Part shown: piece after piece, positions 50,145 to 61,833 of the stretch
Numbering within the stretch: position 1 is the stretch's first letter
Layout of the letters: every line of letters begins with the position of its first letter
Assembly: GCF_048569485.1 (NCBI RefSeq)
Contig: NC_134357.1
Location: 233,030,735 to 233,094,734 of the forward strand
DNA: 64,000 nt
Direction of reading: 5' to 3'
From: Anomaloglossus baeobatrachus
Taxonomy: Eukaryota; Chordata; Amphibia; Anura; Aromobatidae
Program-made: the position numbers and the translations under genes
Notes under the pieces: generated by a model
Database searches by the model: none
What the model saw: the letters and a program-made list of their open reading frames with translations, nothing else
What the model was told of the DNA's origin: nothing

Positions 50145-51495
50145 GTTGGGGTAATGAAGGGTTAATAACAGCTCACAACGTTTATCAAGCCCAAAATTAG
50201 TGATGGGAAGGGGGTCTATGAAACCCCATCACTAATCTTATAAGTAAAAAGAAATACACAAACACTGAGAAAAATCCTTTATTTGGAATAAAATATCAAA
50301 AAGCACCCTCTTTCACCACTTTTTATTAACCCCAAAAAACTCTCCTGCAGGTCCGACATAATCCATGCAAGGTCCCACAACGGTCCTGGCTCTGCTACAT
50401 CCGAGTCTGGAGAGCCCAAAAACATGTCCGATATCTCCAGACTCCGGGAAACACTGACAAGGACCCGGCTGGCAGCAGTGACGTCACTCAGTTCACTGGA
50501 GGTCATAGCCGGGTTCCCACGATATGATCTCTGGTGACCTGAAGCACTCTGGGTTAAAGTACGGGGCTATGTCAGCCCTTTAACACTGACAGTGCCGGCC
50601 AAAGGTCAGAGTGTGCAGCCTGCATCCCCGTGCCGGCAATGTCATTATTTAAGTGCTGCACATCTATTCATGAATCAGAGGGTTAAGGATGAGCAGATCT
50701 GTTATCCTGAGCCTCCTTGTTCATGAGACATGCAGAACTCCTCTGTGAGGAGTCCACTATAATAATGCAAGGGCGGGGGGGACTTGCACAGAGGACTGCT
50801 GCACATCTATTCATGAACTGGGAGGGTCAGAATGAGCAGATCTATTTATCCTGAGCCTCCTGGTTCATGAGACATGCAGCACTCCTATGGTAGGAGTCCA
50901 CTATAATCCTCCTGTCCACTGTAATCATGCCAAGGGGGTTTCGCCCCCGCTTCTATTATAAACGGCTCCATGCCCACGTGGACTTCGAAAAAGAATGTTT
51001 ATTCCGTCTGGAAAACATTGGGCTCCATTTTGAACACGCCCCTATCGTGTGACAAATTGTCATACCTGGAATCAGCCTGTACATTCTAGGCTCATGGTAG
51101 CTGCTAGATTGTACGGGCGCCTTCAGTTTTACTGCTTTTCACGCCCACCTGCTGTCCTGGTGCCTGTGATTGTTTACAGTCAGCTGCCACTCGGGATGGG
51201 GGCACATCTGGCTGCAATCAATCACAGGCATCGGTGGGTAGGGAAAGCAGTGCATATGTGTGAGTAGTGATTAGCAGCCGAGGAAGTGAATGCAAGGCCT
51301 GGGAGCAGCGTACAGCCATGTCGGAGCCTTGGTAAGTACAGCGCGCTTGCTCCCATTCCCCTATCCCTTCTACCATAATTTTTAATCTTCAGATTCTGAT
51401 CCCCATACACTTGTATGGGAGCTAGATTCCGGACCAGATCCGGATTTTAAAAAAAAAGAGAAAAGGACCCACCGGTCCCGGTTTTATGTTGATAA
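50145..51495. repeat. Repeat inserted in the Tc1, with shared cassette (copy 4)
   Basis: Holds, inverted relative to 12.0 and 17.4 kb, the AATCCTTTATTTGGAATAAA segment with the Glu/Gly-rich stretch next to it. It also holds two similar segments of about 110 bp (50.64 and 50.79 kb: GCACATCTATTCATGAA) and a diverged CCAAT-type palindrome (51.14-51.25 kb: CTGTGATTG ... CAATCAATCACAGGC). Ends uncertain. Confidence 0.5.
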
Positions 51496-51871
51496 ACTTT
51501 GGATCTTTTGTAAAACATTGTTCTAGTGGAATGGTGCACCCCTTACACAAAACCTTCAAATGTTCATCAATGCAGATTACATTATTTCTGAAAAAAGCAA
51601 GTGATCATACATTGTTCTCTAATCTTGATCTCCAGTGTATATCACTTGTTTGTTTCATGTGAGGAAGAGATCTGACCAGTTTAAAAAATAAATAAATAAA
51701 TAAATGGTATTGCTCATTCAAATAAATCTCCTGAACGTCACCTCAGTCCCAGCAGGATGTCTGTTGACAATGATTCTATTTCTTTTTATTCTGTATTAGT
51801 GATGTCCACTAGGAGAGCTGCTGCAATAATTCTTTTTAACTGAAGTTGTGCCTAAGTGAAGTGTGTTATTT

Positions 51872-52060
51872 ACTACTAGCTGTAGTACTCAGCGTTGCCT
51901 GGGATAGTAACTGTCTCTCTCATTTTCTGTCTGCCTGTTTCCCTCCTCTCTATCTCCATCTGTCTGTCTTCCTCTCTGTCTCTGTCTCTCTCTCTCTGCC
52001 TGCCTCTCTATCTTCATCTGTGTGTCTTTGTCTCTCTATGTGTCTCTGTAGCTCTGTTTC

Positions 52061-52091
<31 letters not shown>

Positions 52092-52988
52092 CTGTCTCTG
52101 TGTCTCTCTGTGTGTATGTCTATCTCTGTGTGTCTCTGTTTGCATCTGTCTGGGTGTACTGTATGTCTCTGTCTGTGCCTCTCTGTGTCGATCTATGTGT
52201 CTGTGTCTCTGCATCAGTCTCTGTCTCTGTGTGTTTCTGTATCAGTCTGTGTGTCTCTGTTTCTGTATCAGTCTCTGTGTGTCTTTGTGTGTCTGTCTCT
52301 CTGTGTTTGTGTCTGTGTGTACCTCTTTCTCTCTGTCTATGTTTCTGTGTGTTTCTTTGTCCCGGTGTCTCTGTATCATTGTATGTGTGTCTCTTTATCA
52401 GTCTGTGTGTGTCTGTCTCTCTGTGTGTCCATGTATGTGTTTGTCTCTGTCTGTCTCTTTGTGTCTCCCTGTGTATCAGTCTGTGTCTCTCTGTATCAGT
52501 CTGTGTGTGTCTCGGTATCAGTCTCTGTGTGTCTCTGTCCCTGTGTGTCTCTGTGTGTGTGTCTCTCTCTGTGTCTGTGTGTGCCTCTGTGTGATTCTGT
52601 CTGCATGTTTCTGTATCAGTCTCTGTGTCTTTTTGTCCTTGTGTCTCTGTATCAGTCTCTGTGTATCTGTTTGTGTCTCTGTGTGTCTCTGTCTGTGTGT
52701 CTATCTCCCTGCGTGTGTCTGTCTCTACTGATATCATATTACCTCACACATAGGCTTCTTATACTTAGTATGTCCTTCGTTGCCTATAGCAACAAATCAC
52801 AGTTCCTATTAATGACCTGTAGCTCCCAGCTCCATTGACATTAATGTTAGCAGGTTTTTTGGCAAATAACTGTAAAGCGCAGGTTTAAATTTTCCCCTCA
52901 AAACAGTCTATGAAGTTCCCTGAGTCAAATGAGGTGGTAGTGTAAAATTTTGTGATTGTAAATGCGACGGTGCGGATTCCTTTAGCAG

Positions 52989-53052
<64 letters not shown>

Positions 53053-53080
53053 CTACACTCCGCTTTATATATTAGATTTA
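51872..53080. repeat. Interspersed repeat with CT/GT-rich core and (CA)n
   Basis: Starts near ACTACTAGCTGTAGTACTCA and GCGTTGCCTGGGATAGTAAC, and ends CTTTATATATTAGATTTA. The core (about 51905-52730) is an irregular TCTCTGTGTGTCTCTGT minisatellite of about 830 bp, and a (CA)n run lies at 52989-53051. Long cysteine/serine/valine-rich frames on the plus strand and Thr/Arg/Asp-rich ones on the minus strand are artefacts. The element class is not known to me. Confidence 0.55.
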
Positions 53081-53490
53081 GCTCTCCTTAACCCTATGAT
53101 TTGCTCGGTGGAGCCTTTTATCATGTTTACAGTAGAAATTCATGTGAGAGCCTTTGCTATATCTAATGACACTGTATAATAACCGCCACTAAGCAGCATG
53201 TATCTGAGTGAGGAGAGAACCAAAGGTTGGAGCATAAAGGGGAAGGAAATAGACTTTTCTTTTCTGATTATACCCACTTAGTGCTGAAGTTTGTATCTGT
53301 GCTAGTTGGGCTGTCTTTACAAGAGCATATTTCCCGGTCCATTTACGGACCCCAACTGCCACCCTAATAAACACATACAAGATTATACATTTAGGTTGGG
53401 ACACCTACAGTCCGTATACAGATGGAATACGCTCATAGGAACCTGGCCTTAGGGAGAGGGTACGTAGTGAAAATTGAAGCAATGCAGGAA
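53081..53490. other. No gene seen
   Basis: Short unique-looking flank between two repeats. Confidence 0.6.
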
Positions 53491-54572
53491 TCGTGACGCC
53501 ACCTGTGGTTTGCGGCTATTAAGCCGCCGCTGCTGTATGGGGCCTCCGGGGCTGGTGGAATGGCAGCTTGGATGGTCCTGCTCCCCACAGTTGGAGCGGT
53601 GCCCCTGGGCAACAGTTGGTGCTTGTAAGAGTCTATGAGGGTGTTATAGATGGTGCAGTGCAGGCAAAATAACGGAGGCAACACCAGTTTCAAGATGTTT
53701 ACTCACAGTTCCTGGGTTGTAGCACACTGGTGCCTTTGGACTGCTGGAACCCACTGTCAGGGACCTCCGCCGATCCTGGGTAGATCTGGGAATAAAAGCC
53801 GGTGCACCCCTCTGTTGTGTCTCTTCCCTCAGCTGTCTTCAAAGCCTCGACTTTTCTGGATGAACCTGTCTTGGCCTCCACTATAGGTTCTGGACAAGAA
53901 GGCTTGCCTGGATGGTACTCTGCCATCTTCCCAGGGGTTCTACAGTGGGATGTGGCCCTGGACGCTTGCAACCACCCTGGGCCTCGGTGTTCACCTTTGG
54001 AAATGACTTCTCTTCCTCCAGTTTTTAGGACCGTTCCCCGTATGCAGCTTGATCCCTCCACCCGGTGAGTTAATTGAGCAGGCCACAAGCTTGAAAGCTT
54101 TGCAGTGACCCTGGAATCCTTTCTGTGGTTCTCTGCTGTGGTGTCGCCTGAGTCTAGCTGGTCCCCAGGGTCTCCACCAGGAAACGTCACTTTTTCTTGC
54201 TGTTTCACTCCTCACTTCTCTCTCAGACAATCTGCCTCCTCTGCCTCCCGCAGACTTCTCACTCCCTTCAACTCCAAACTCTATCTGACTAAACTTGACC
54301 TTCCTGTCACTACTCTACTCTCAGTTGGCTCCTCCCACCCTTCCAGTTGCTAGGCCCCACCCTATGGGAGAAGGGATGGGTCTTATGCCCCCCCATCATA
54401 CAGCATGGGGGTGGCTGCCACTATCCCCGGTCCCAAAATATACCTAACAATGGGTGTAGTGCAAATTTGCCTGTGGACCGGCGTTTACTCCTTTCCTTAC
54501 CCAGGATGGGACATCACACCTCTGGCTGGGGTGCAATGTTCCTGTGGCGACGGAAGCCTCAGGGGCGCCACA
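53491..54572 (-). repeat. 3' LTR of element B
   Basis: Matches 58006-59099 from TCGTGACGCCACCTGTGG to GGGGCGCCACA. It is about 160 bp shorter than the right LTR at its outer side and starts at the internal primer-site-like motif. Confidence 0.85.
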
Positions 54573-55444
54573 CTCCCCCACAGCGAATCCCAGCACGTCC
54601 GCGGGCTGAAACAACAAGAAAATTGGAAAAACTGCAAACTTTTTATAGATGCATCTAACAAGAACATTGGTAAAACTTTACATCCCTTTATGGGAGGCGC
54701 ATATTCTTGAACGTTACTAACTTTTAAAATAATAAAACTTTAGAGTCTTTTGGGTACTCCCACCAGAATTCTAGTAGGGAACACAACAGGTGCAACATAT
54801 ATACAGGACGAATCTGACCACACATAGTCCAGTGGCCCAATTGTCTTTTCAACTTGGTGTTAACTTAGGGGCAAAAGGAAGAAACCAGCCACTAAATCCA
54901 GTGGCCTGGTTAAACATGACACATAAATAACAGTGGACCACATTCCAGTCTTGTGGCCCGGTAACATATCAACAAAGGGGGGTGACATCTTCGAAAAGAA
55001 CATAAGGGCAGCACATTAGGGATGGGGTGTCATCTTCAAAAAGAACAAGGGGATGGGGCAATGCAGGAAAGTCTTAAAGGAATGATGGGGGGCAGACAGG
55101 GACTATGTACAGTTCTGTATCTTCTTTTCTTCTTACATTTCAGTGCTAGAGTCCCGACGTGGCAGGGCCCTGGGCAGCAGGTAGTAGATGGAGATCATGG
55201 TCTGCGTCTCCTGAGTGTTAGTGGCAGGCTTGCTGCAAGGTGCTGCGGCCTGGACTTGAGCGGGGCCGCTTGCTGAAGTGGGGCTGCTGATCGGCGTGGA
55301 GCTGCGGACTGGTGTGGGGCTGCTGGCTGGTATGGGGCTGCTGGTTTGCAGAGGGTTGCCGGCGGTACGGCGCCATTCTGGCTCTTCTGGGGCTGTCTCC
55401 TTGCAGTATATGCACACCCAGGGCGTACCAGGCCCGGTCCCTCA

Positions 55445-55888
55445 TCAGCCGGGTATACTCCACAGGTCGCCAGGCTGGACGTCGTGCCCTGGGTGGCCTC
55501 TGGTCAGGTGCTCCTCGATTTCGCGGCGGGAGACGAACACATCTTTGCCCAGGCCGGGCTCCCTGATGAAGCCCCAGCCCGCCGCCTGTCGGAAGTCAAT
55601 CACTTGGCCCCTTCTCACTGGGCCCTGGGATCCTTTATGGGCCTGCCGGATTCGAGCCTTGGAGGCCAGGTTAGACTCCTCCAAGGCCCTCCGCTTTGCC
55701 TCCCGGCGATCCCGCTCATACTGAAGCTGCTCAAGCTGTTTCGCACAGGCCATGTCGGCGGCCAGCGGGGTCGCGGCGGTGAGGATTGGCAGGGGCAGTC
55801 TCGCGTCTCGGACCGGCGCAGCGTCCCAGTTCACCCCCGGCGAGGACATTCCAGGTAAGCCGGTGGGAGGGCTCGGCAGGGGGCCCAC
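55445..55888 (-). pseudogene. Element B frame with cold-shock-like domain
   Basis: 147 codons. Residues 46-80 are charged and helical (KQLEQLQYERDRREAKRRAL). Residues 92-147 read like a cold-shock domain: RRGQVIDFRQAAGWGFIREP with the RNP1-like GWGFI, then KDVFVSRREIEEHL with the RNP2-like DVFV, then GHDVQPGDLW. Cold-shock domains bind single-stranded RNA or DNA. The domain call is from motif order and spacing by eye. It is a part of an LTR element and is not presented as a host gene. Confidence 0.6.
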
Positions 55889-56061
55889 TAGGTGCTTGGG
55901 GCCCGCGCGCTGCTCAGGGAATCATCCTCGCTGCCGGGGTCTGCTGTGCTCTCTCCGGCCTCGGAGCTGTCGGCGGGAGTCTCCTGCAGGGGGGCTTGGC
56001 GGTGGCACCTCGCTGTACCAGGGGCTCGGGCAGGTAGGGGCAACTTGCGGCTTACCCGGGT

Positions 56062-56277
56062 TCAGTACCGCGGCCTGCTCTCGGTGGCCCACGACCTCAG
56101 GTGCCCCCAGTTCTCCTTGGCACTCGCCCGCCTTTCTTCATCCTCCACCCGCTGTTCCACTTCGGCTTGCAGGAAACTCAACTTCCGGGTGAGGAGCTCC
56201 ACTTCACTTCGGAGGAAGTTCAGCTCCGGGTCCATCTCCTTGGTCCCTGGGGCGTTTTGCTGCGGCTTCTCTGCCAT
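56062..56277 (-). pseudogene. Element B frame with coiled coil
   Basis: Upstream of the cold-shock-like frame in the element's own direction. It opens MAEKPQQNAPGTKEMDPELN and continues FLRSEVELLTRKLSFLQAEV, a heptad-like helical stretch, then EQRVEDEERRASAKENWGHL. Possibly the start of the element's structural protein. I recognise no known gag family. Confidence 0.5.
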
Positions 56278-56670
56278 GCTGCTTGCCTAGGGATTGCTCG
56301 CTGCAGAACTGCTCGGGTACTCTACCACGCCACTCGGCTGCACCCTTCCCCCTGCTGAAGGCGGGGCCGGGGGCTGCACCAGCGCCTGGCGCCAGACTGG
56401 CACCCAGCCCACAGCCGGCATCACTTCACCAACAATCCAGTACATTCTTTTTGTTTGCTGATCTGGCATCTAGAATCGCTTTGCCAGCCAGCCAGCTTCT
56501 CTATGTGCCATGTTACATCCTCCGCTCTGCATAGCGAGCACTCCTTCGCGCTCTTCTTGCAAGACCAAGGGGGCGGGGCTTACTTTCACGCCCTTCTCTT
56601 GGCACGCCCCTCTTCTTCCCGCGCTCAGCAATTTCAATGGCGGCGGTTTTTACAGTACAACAGTCTTTAA

Positions 56671-57777
56671 CCCCTTCAGCCCCGGGGCACTTTCCGTTTT
56701 TGCGTTTTTGTTTTTTTGCTCCCCTTCTTCCGAGAGCCATAACTTTTTTATTTTTCCGTCAATCTTGCCATATGAGGACTTGTTTTTTGCAGGACAAGTT
56801 GTACTTTTAAATGAAACCATAAGTTTTACCATATGGTGTACTGGAAAACAGCAAAGAAATTCCAAATGCAGAAAAATTGCAAAAAAAGTGTGATCGCACA
56901 ATAGTTTTTGGGATGTTTTATTCACAGTGTTCACTATATGATAAAACTGATGTATCTATGTGATGCCTGACATCGGTGCAAGTTTGTAGACACCAAACAT
57001 GTATAAGTTTACTTGTATCTAAAGGGTTACAAAAAATTCACAAGTTTGTCCAATAAAAGTGGCGCACGTTTTGCGCCATTTTCCGAAACACGTAGCGTGT
57101 AATTTTGGCGTTTGGAATATTCTTGTCACTACGCCGTTTACAATCAGAATTGATTTTATATTTTGATAGATCGGGCATTTCTGAACGCGGCGATACCAAA
57201 TATGTGTATATTTATTTATTTTTTAACCCTTTAATTTTCAATGGGGGGAAAGGTGGGTGATTTGAACGTTTAGTTAGTTTTTTTTTATTTTTTAAAACTT
57301 TTTTTTTTACTTTTTTTTTATTTTACTAGTCCCCCTAGGGGGCTATAGTGATCAGCAATCCGATCGCTATTATCTATCTGCTGATCACAGCTATACAGCT
57401 GTAAATAGCAGATACAGTCACTTTCTTTTTCCCAAACGAAAGTGAAACATCATAGCTGCAGGCGTCATCACATGACCCTGTGCTACGATGGCAACCACCG
57501 ATAGTCACGTGATCACGCACGTGACTTCCGGGGGGGGCGGCGGTAAGTAAAAAACATGGCCGCACGCATTTAGATCTTGCTGCCAGACTTTGGCAGCAAG
57601 ATTTAAGGAGTTAATGGCCGCGGGTGGAAGCAATTCCACGCGCGGCTAGCAGGCACACATGTCAGCTGTTGAAAACAGCTGATATGTGTGCCGACCGCCG
57701 CCGCCTGCCCGCGGGAGGGGCGGGGCTTAACGGGACACGCTCCATGACGGATATATTCGTCCATGGTCATGAAGGGG
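56671..57777. mobile_element. TTAA-flanked DNA transposon (piggyBac-like), inserted in element B
   Basis: Exact TTAA on both sides (56667-56670 and 57778-57781). Inverted ends CCCCTTCA ... TGAAGGGG fit the CCC...GGG style of piggyBac. No transposase. The interior has T-runs, a G-run (57530-57538) and small palindromes such as CAGCTGTTGAAAACAGCTG. Confidence 0.8.
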
Positions 57778-57849
57778 TTAAACACAGTTTTGCAAGGCGC
57801 ACAGTACCTGGTGGGACTGGGCACGTTATCCTGTTCGTGACGCCAAGGT

Positions 57850-59099
57850 TGACTCGCCCACCCCAGGGCTATGGGACACCCGGTGCCGGGCCGGACTAGT
57901 CCGGGGGTAGTCAGTGGTGGTGGGGCCCGACTCCGTGACCTTGGCGGGAGTCAATTAATATGGCTTCAGTGGGGGTGGTGATTAATAATAAAGTTTTTAG
58001 GTTATTCGTGACGCCACCTGTGGTTTGCGGCTATTAAGCCGCCGCTGCTGTATGGGGCCTCCGGGGCTGGTGGAATGGCAGCTTGGATGGTCCTGCTCCC
58101 CACAGGTGGAGCAGTGCCCCTGGGCAACAGTTGGTGCTTGTAAGAGTCTATGAGGGTGTTATAGATGGTGCAGTGCAGGCGAAATAACGGAGGCAACACT
58201 AGGGGGTGCAGTTTCAAGATGTTTACTCACAGTTCCTGGGTTGTAGCACACTGATGCCTTTAGACTGCTGGAACCCACTGTCAGGGACCTCCGCCGATCC
58301 CGGGTAGATCTGGGAATAAAAGCGGGTGCACCCCTCTGTTGTGTCTCTTCCTTCAGCTGTCTTCAAAGCCTCGACTTTTCTGGATGAACCTGTCTTGGCC
58401 TCCACTATAGGTTCTGGACAAGAAGGCTTGCCTGGATGGTACTCTGCCCTCTTCCCAGGGGTTCTACAGTGGGATGTGGCCCTGGGCGCTTGCAACCACC
58501 ATGGGCCTCGGTGTTCACCTTTGGAAATGACTTCTCTTCCTCCAGTTTTTAGGACCGTTCCCCATATGCAGCTTGATCCCTCCACCCGGTGACTTAGTGG
58601 AGCAGGCCACAAGCTTGAAAGCTATGCAGTGGCCCTGGAATCCTTTTGTGGTTTTCTGCTGTGGTGTCACCTGAGCCTAGCTGGGCCCCAGGGTCTCCAC
58701 CAGGAAACGTCACTTTCTCTTGCTGTTTCACTCCTCACTTCTCTCTCAGACAATCTGCCTCCTCTGCCTCCCGCAGACTTCTCACTCCCTTCAACTCCAA
58801 ACTCTATCTGACTAAACTTGACCTTCCTGTCACTACTCTACTCTCAGTTGGCTCCTCCCACCCTCCAAGTTGCTAGGCCCCACCCTATGGGAGAAGGGAT
58901 GGGTCTTATGCCCCCCCCCCCATCATACAGCATGGGGGTGGCTGCCACTATTCCCGGTCCTAAAATATGCCTAACAATGGGTGTAGTGCAAATTTGCCTG
59001 TGGACCGGCGTTTACTCCTTTCCTTACCCAGGATGAGACATCACACCTCTGGCTGGGGTGCAATGTTCCTGTGGCGACAGAAGCCTCAGGGGCGCCACA
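57850..59099 (-). repeat. 5' LTR of element B
   Basis: Begins TGACTCGCCCACCCCAGG directly after the primer site and ends GGGGCGCCACA. It carries GTGACGCCA at 58008-58016, about 158 bp from its outer edge. Confidence 0.85.
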
Positions 59100-59123
59100 C
59101 ATACACATTACTAGGTAAGCATA

Positions 59124-60278
59124 TGTAGCACCCCACGGGGCAGGTGAGTTTAACTTACTCGTCGCCGGGCTGTCGACTGTCGTCATCACGGGCGGACTAG
59201 CCCAGCTCCGTTGCCCCGAGACGTACAGAAGATGGCAGGGGATAGATGTTGGGGGTAGTAGTGAGGTGTTTGTTGTGACGTCACCTGTGGTACGCGGCCA
59301 GGGAATGGGCCGCCACTGCTGTCGCTGTCCTCCACAAGTAGAGAGGGCCCCGGGGAGGATGATAAGGGGGGAAGTGATGGCGGCTCGGAGCGGCAGTACA
59401 GGTAATAAAAAGTGTCAGAGTCTATGGCTGCGGTTCCAGGTTATTTACTTACTTTTGTGTGATGCCGCTCATCCAGGTAATACTGGTCACTTGCTATGAT
59501 GGGCTCCGTCGAACCCGAATCCCTTTAGAGATCAGTCCGGTTTGGTGTTCGGTGAGTTTCTCCTTGTAACGCCTGTCTGCAGATCCCCTGGCTTGAAGCT
59601 ATGAGGGGCCCCTGGGTTTCACGAGATGTACTCTTGTCTCTATCTGCAGGTGCCGCGGCTCCGATGTGGGGTCCGGCTTGAAGCGAGACCCCGGTTCCTA
59701 TATGGCACTGTGCTGTCGGGTGCTGTGTGGTCTGGGAAGCTTGAATCTTTCCCCGTCCAGGCAGATTCTGGAAAACCAATGTGAAATATTGATCTTCCCT
59801 AGGGTCCTGCCGCCCTGTGTGGCATCGGTTCCGAGGGGAGCAGATTCACTCTCCCCACGGCAACCGTGTGAACTTTCTCCTCCTTCCCACTGGAGCACCC
59901 TGCCCTGAGATGCGACTGCTCCCTTCATCTCCTGCTGGAGAACTCCTCTACACTGCCTGCCCGAGTGTGGCTGGCTCACTAGTCTTGTTAGCTGTTGTGT
60001 GATTCCAAACTCCCCCTGCTAGCTTCACCTCCCCCCTCCCAGGTCCTAAGCTAGTGGGACTGGGGCCCCTGTTGTGGGCATCCTGTAAATGCTTCTCTGT
60101 CAGCGACCCCTTTATTACCCTACCCTAGCCCGGTTCTCAGTGGGAACAGGGCAACCTGGTGTGTATTTGAGTGTGTAGGTGGTGTAACTGAGACTGACCT
60201 CCCCAGGATCCAAGTTTAGCATTACACCCAAATTTGGATGCAATACTATGTGGTGACTGAAGCTTCAGGGGCGCCACA
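59124..60278 (-). mobile_element. Solo LTR (C)
   Basis: TGTAGCACCCCACGGG ... GGGGCGCCACA, with the 4-bp duplication CATA at 59120-59123 and 60279-60282. It has the primer-site-like motif as GTGACGTCA (59275-59283) and ends like LTR B. It lies 24 bp from the right end of element B, within short CATACACATTACTGGG repeats. Confidence 0.82.
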
Positions 60279-60639
60279 CATACACATTACTGGGAGGCAT
60301 AGATGTTACTGGGGGCATACACATCACTGGGGAAGGGGGCATACAGCTCTGATGTTGGAGCTCACACAGCTCTAGTGTTTTTGGGCTGGGGCATACAGTT
60401 GCGGTGAGGGAGCTGAGGACATACTTCTCTGCTCTGGTTAGGGGGCTGGGGGCATACTGCTCAGGTATGCCCATGCTGCTCTGATGAGGTGGGCTGGGGG
60501 CATACTGCTCTTTTCTGGTCAGGGTGGTCGGGGGCATACTGCTCTGGGGGGCCCATGCTGCTCTGATGAGGGGGGCTGGGGCATTTTGATCTGCTCTGGT
60601 GAGGGGGGCCAGGGGCATACTGCTCTTCTCTAGTAGAGC
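60279..60639. repeat. Minisatellite, left half
   Basis: Degenerate units built of GGGGGCATACTGCTCTG and CCCATGCTGCTCTGATGAGG with short CACATTACTGGGGGCATA units at the left. Pro/Gln-rich minus-strand frames here come from the repeat. Confidence 0.8.
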
Positions 60640-61833
60640 TGTCGCGGGCGGGGGCGCAGACCACGGCAGGGGGGCTACTCAAGACGCTCGGATCCGGGGT
60701 CATGGCTGTGGCTCGAGTGGCAGCCGGACCCGGGGCCCGTGTAGCAGCCCGTCGCCCACAACGTAATAAAGGGTTTATTTACAGGGGAGAGTTTGTCAGT
60801 GACGCCACCCATGGGTTGCGGTGATAGTTGGTGACACCGCCGATGTCTTGGTATGGGGCACCCGGGGCTGATGGAGCGGGGCAGCAGGATGGTATCCCTT
60901 CCACAGGTAAGGGAAGTGTTGTCCCGGGGCCCAGGTGTAGGTGGAGTGGAATGCTGGGACACAGTCTGCAGGCTGGACTGGATGATACCGGTGTACTCAC
61001 TGTTTTTGAATAAATCTCATTGAGTCCAGATAGTAAACCAAGTGCTGGATACCGGTAGCCTCCAGAGGGGTGTGCTCGGGTCCCGCACACCGGTGAACAG
61101 AACAGGGGCCCTTCCTCCTGCACTCTAGTTTGGTGTCTCGTGTGTTGACTAGTCCGCATGAAATGGGAAAAGTCCACTCCCGGTGTCTTTACTGTGGGAG
61201 CTGTGGCCCGCGAGATCTGACCCTTGGGATTTTTGCAGGCACTTGCAGACGCCCTATCCCCCGCGTTGGGCTTCCGTCTCACTCTATCTGGGCTACTAGT
61301 GGGACAAGACTTAGAATCTTGTCCCCTGCTGGTTAATCGGAGAGGTGCTTGCAGCTGTCCTCGCCCTGGGGTCCAGGTACCCGACTGTGCACGGCCTCCG
61401 GACCGGATTCCCGCTGTCGGCACCGGTGGGCTATAATCCTGCCCCGGTCTGTTATGGTCTCCTGCGACCGGATCTCCATCGCCTGTGGCCCTGCTCTGCA
61501 GTCTGCCACCTAGTCAACTCAGTTAGTCTGGTAGTCCGGGAACTACAATCCCCGACCACTTCACTCCTCTCACTTCCTCTGTCTACTCAGTTCTAACTCT
61601 TCCACTCTGACTTGTTCCCTCCCCTGACACCTCAGGACCCCTAGGTGGGCGTCACCATCTGCCTGGCCCCGCCCACTGGTGTGTCCCTATTGTCCTGGGG
61701 GGTGACTAGGCTTTTGTGGCTGGTGTTTATACCTGTGTGTCAGGTTGTGTTGGTAGGACAAGGAGGAGAGAGTCATGCATCTGGAAGATTGATGCAGTCT
61801 CCTGTGACAACCTGATTTTGTCAGGGCGTCACA
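60640..61833 (-). mobile_element. Solo LTR (D), same family as element A
   Basis: TGTCGCGGGCGGGGGC ... CAGGGCGTCACA, with the 4-bp duplication GAGC at 60636-60639 and 61834-61837. The primer-site-like GTGACGCCA is at 60799-60807. It splits the minisatellite. Confidence 0.87.

Larger units (their letters stand above)
49381..51637 (+). mobile_element. Tc1/mariner element with IR/DR ends, interrupted
   Basis: Ends CACTGGAGATCAAAATTAGA and TCTAATCTTGATCTCCAGTG lie between TA dinucleotides (49379-49380, 51638-51639). A second, internal direct copy of the end (CACTGATCAAAATTAGAGAA) lies at about 49551, the IR/DR layout of many Tc1 elements. A transposase N-terminal remnant is on the plus strand. 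The centre is replaced by an unrelated repeat at about 50.15-51.50 kb. Confidence 0.85.
53491..59099 (-). mobile_element. LTR retrotransposon fossil without recognisable pol (element B)
   Basis: Two related LTRs (53491-54572 and 57850-59099) flank a body of about 3.3 kb read on the minus strand. A primer site identical over 18 bases to that of element A adjoins the right LTR (57828-57845). A purine tract (minus strand GTGGGGGAG) adjoins the left LTR. No protease, RT, RNase H or integrase is seen. The body carries a coiled-coil frame and a frame with a cold-shock-like domain, and a TTAA-flanked DNA element is inserted in it at 56671-57777. It looks non-autonomous. The LTRs appear only a few percent apart by eye over their shared part. 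Confidence 0.85.

Noticed and set aside
51846-52838. 330-codon Cys/Val/Ser/Leu-rich frame that looks like a membrane protein
   Set aside because: It reads a TCTCTGTGTGTC minisatellite; hydrophobicity follows from the base composition.
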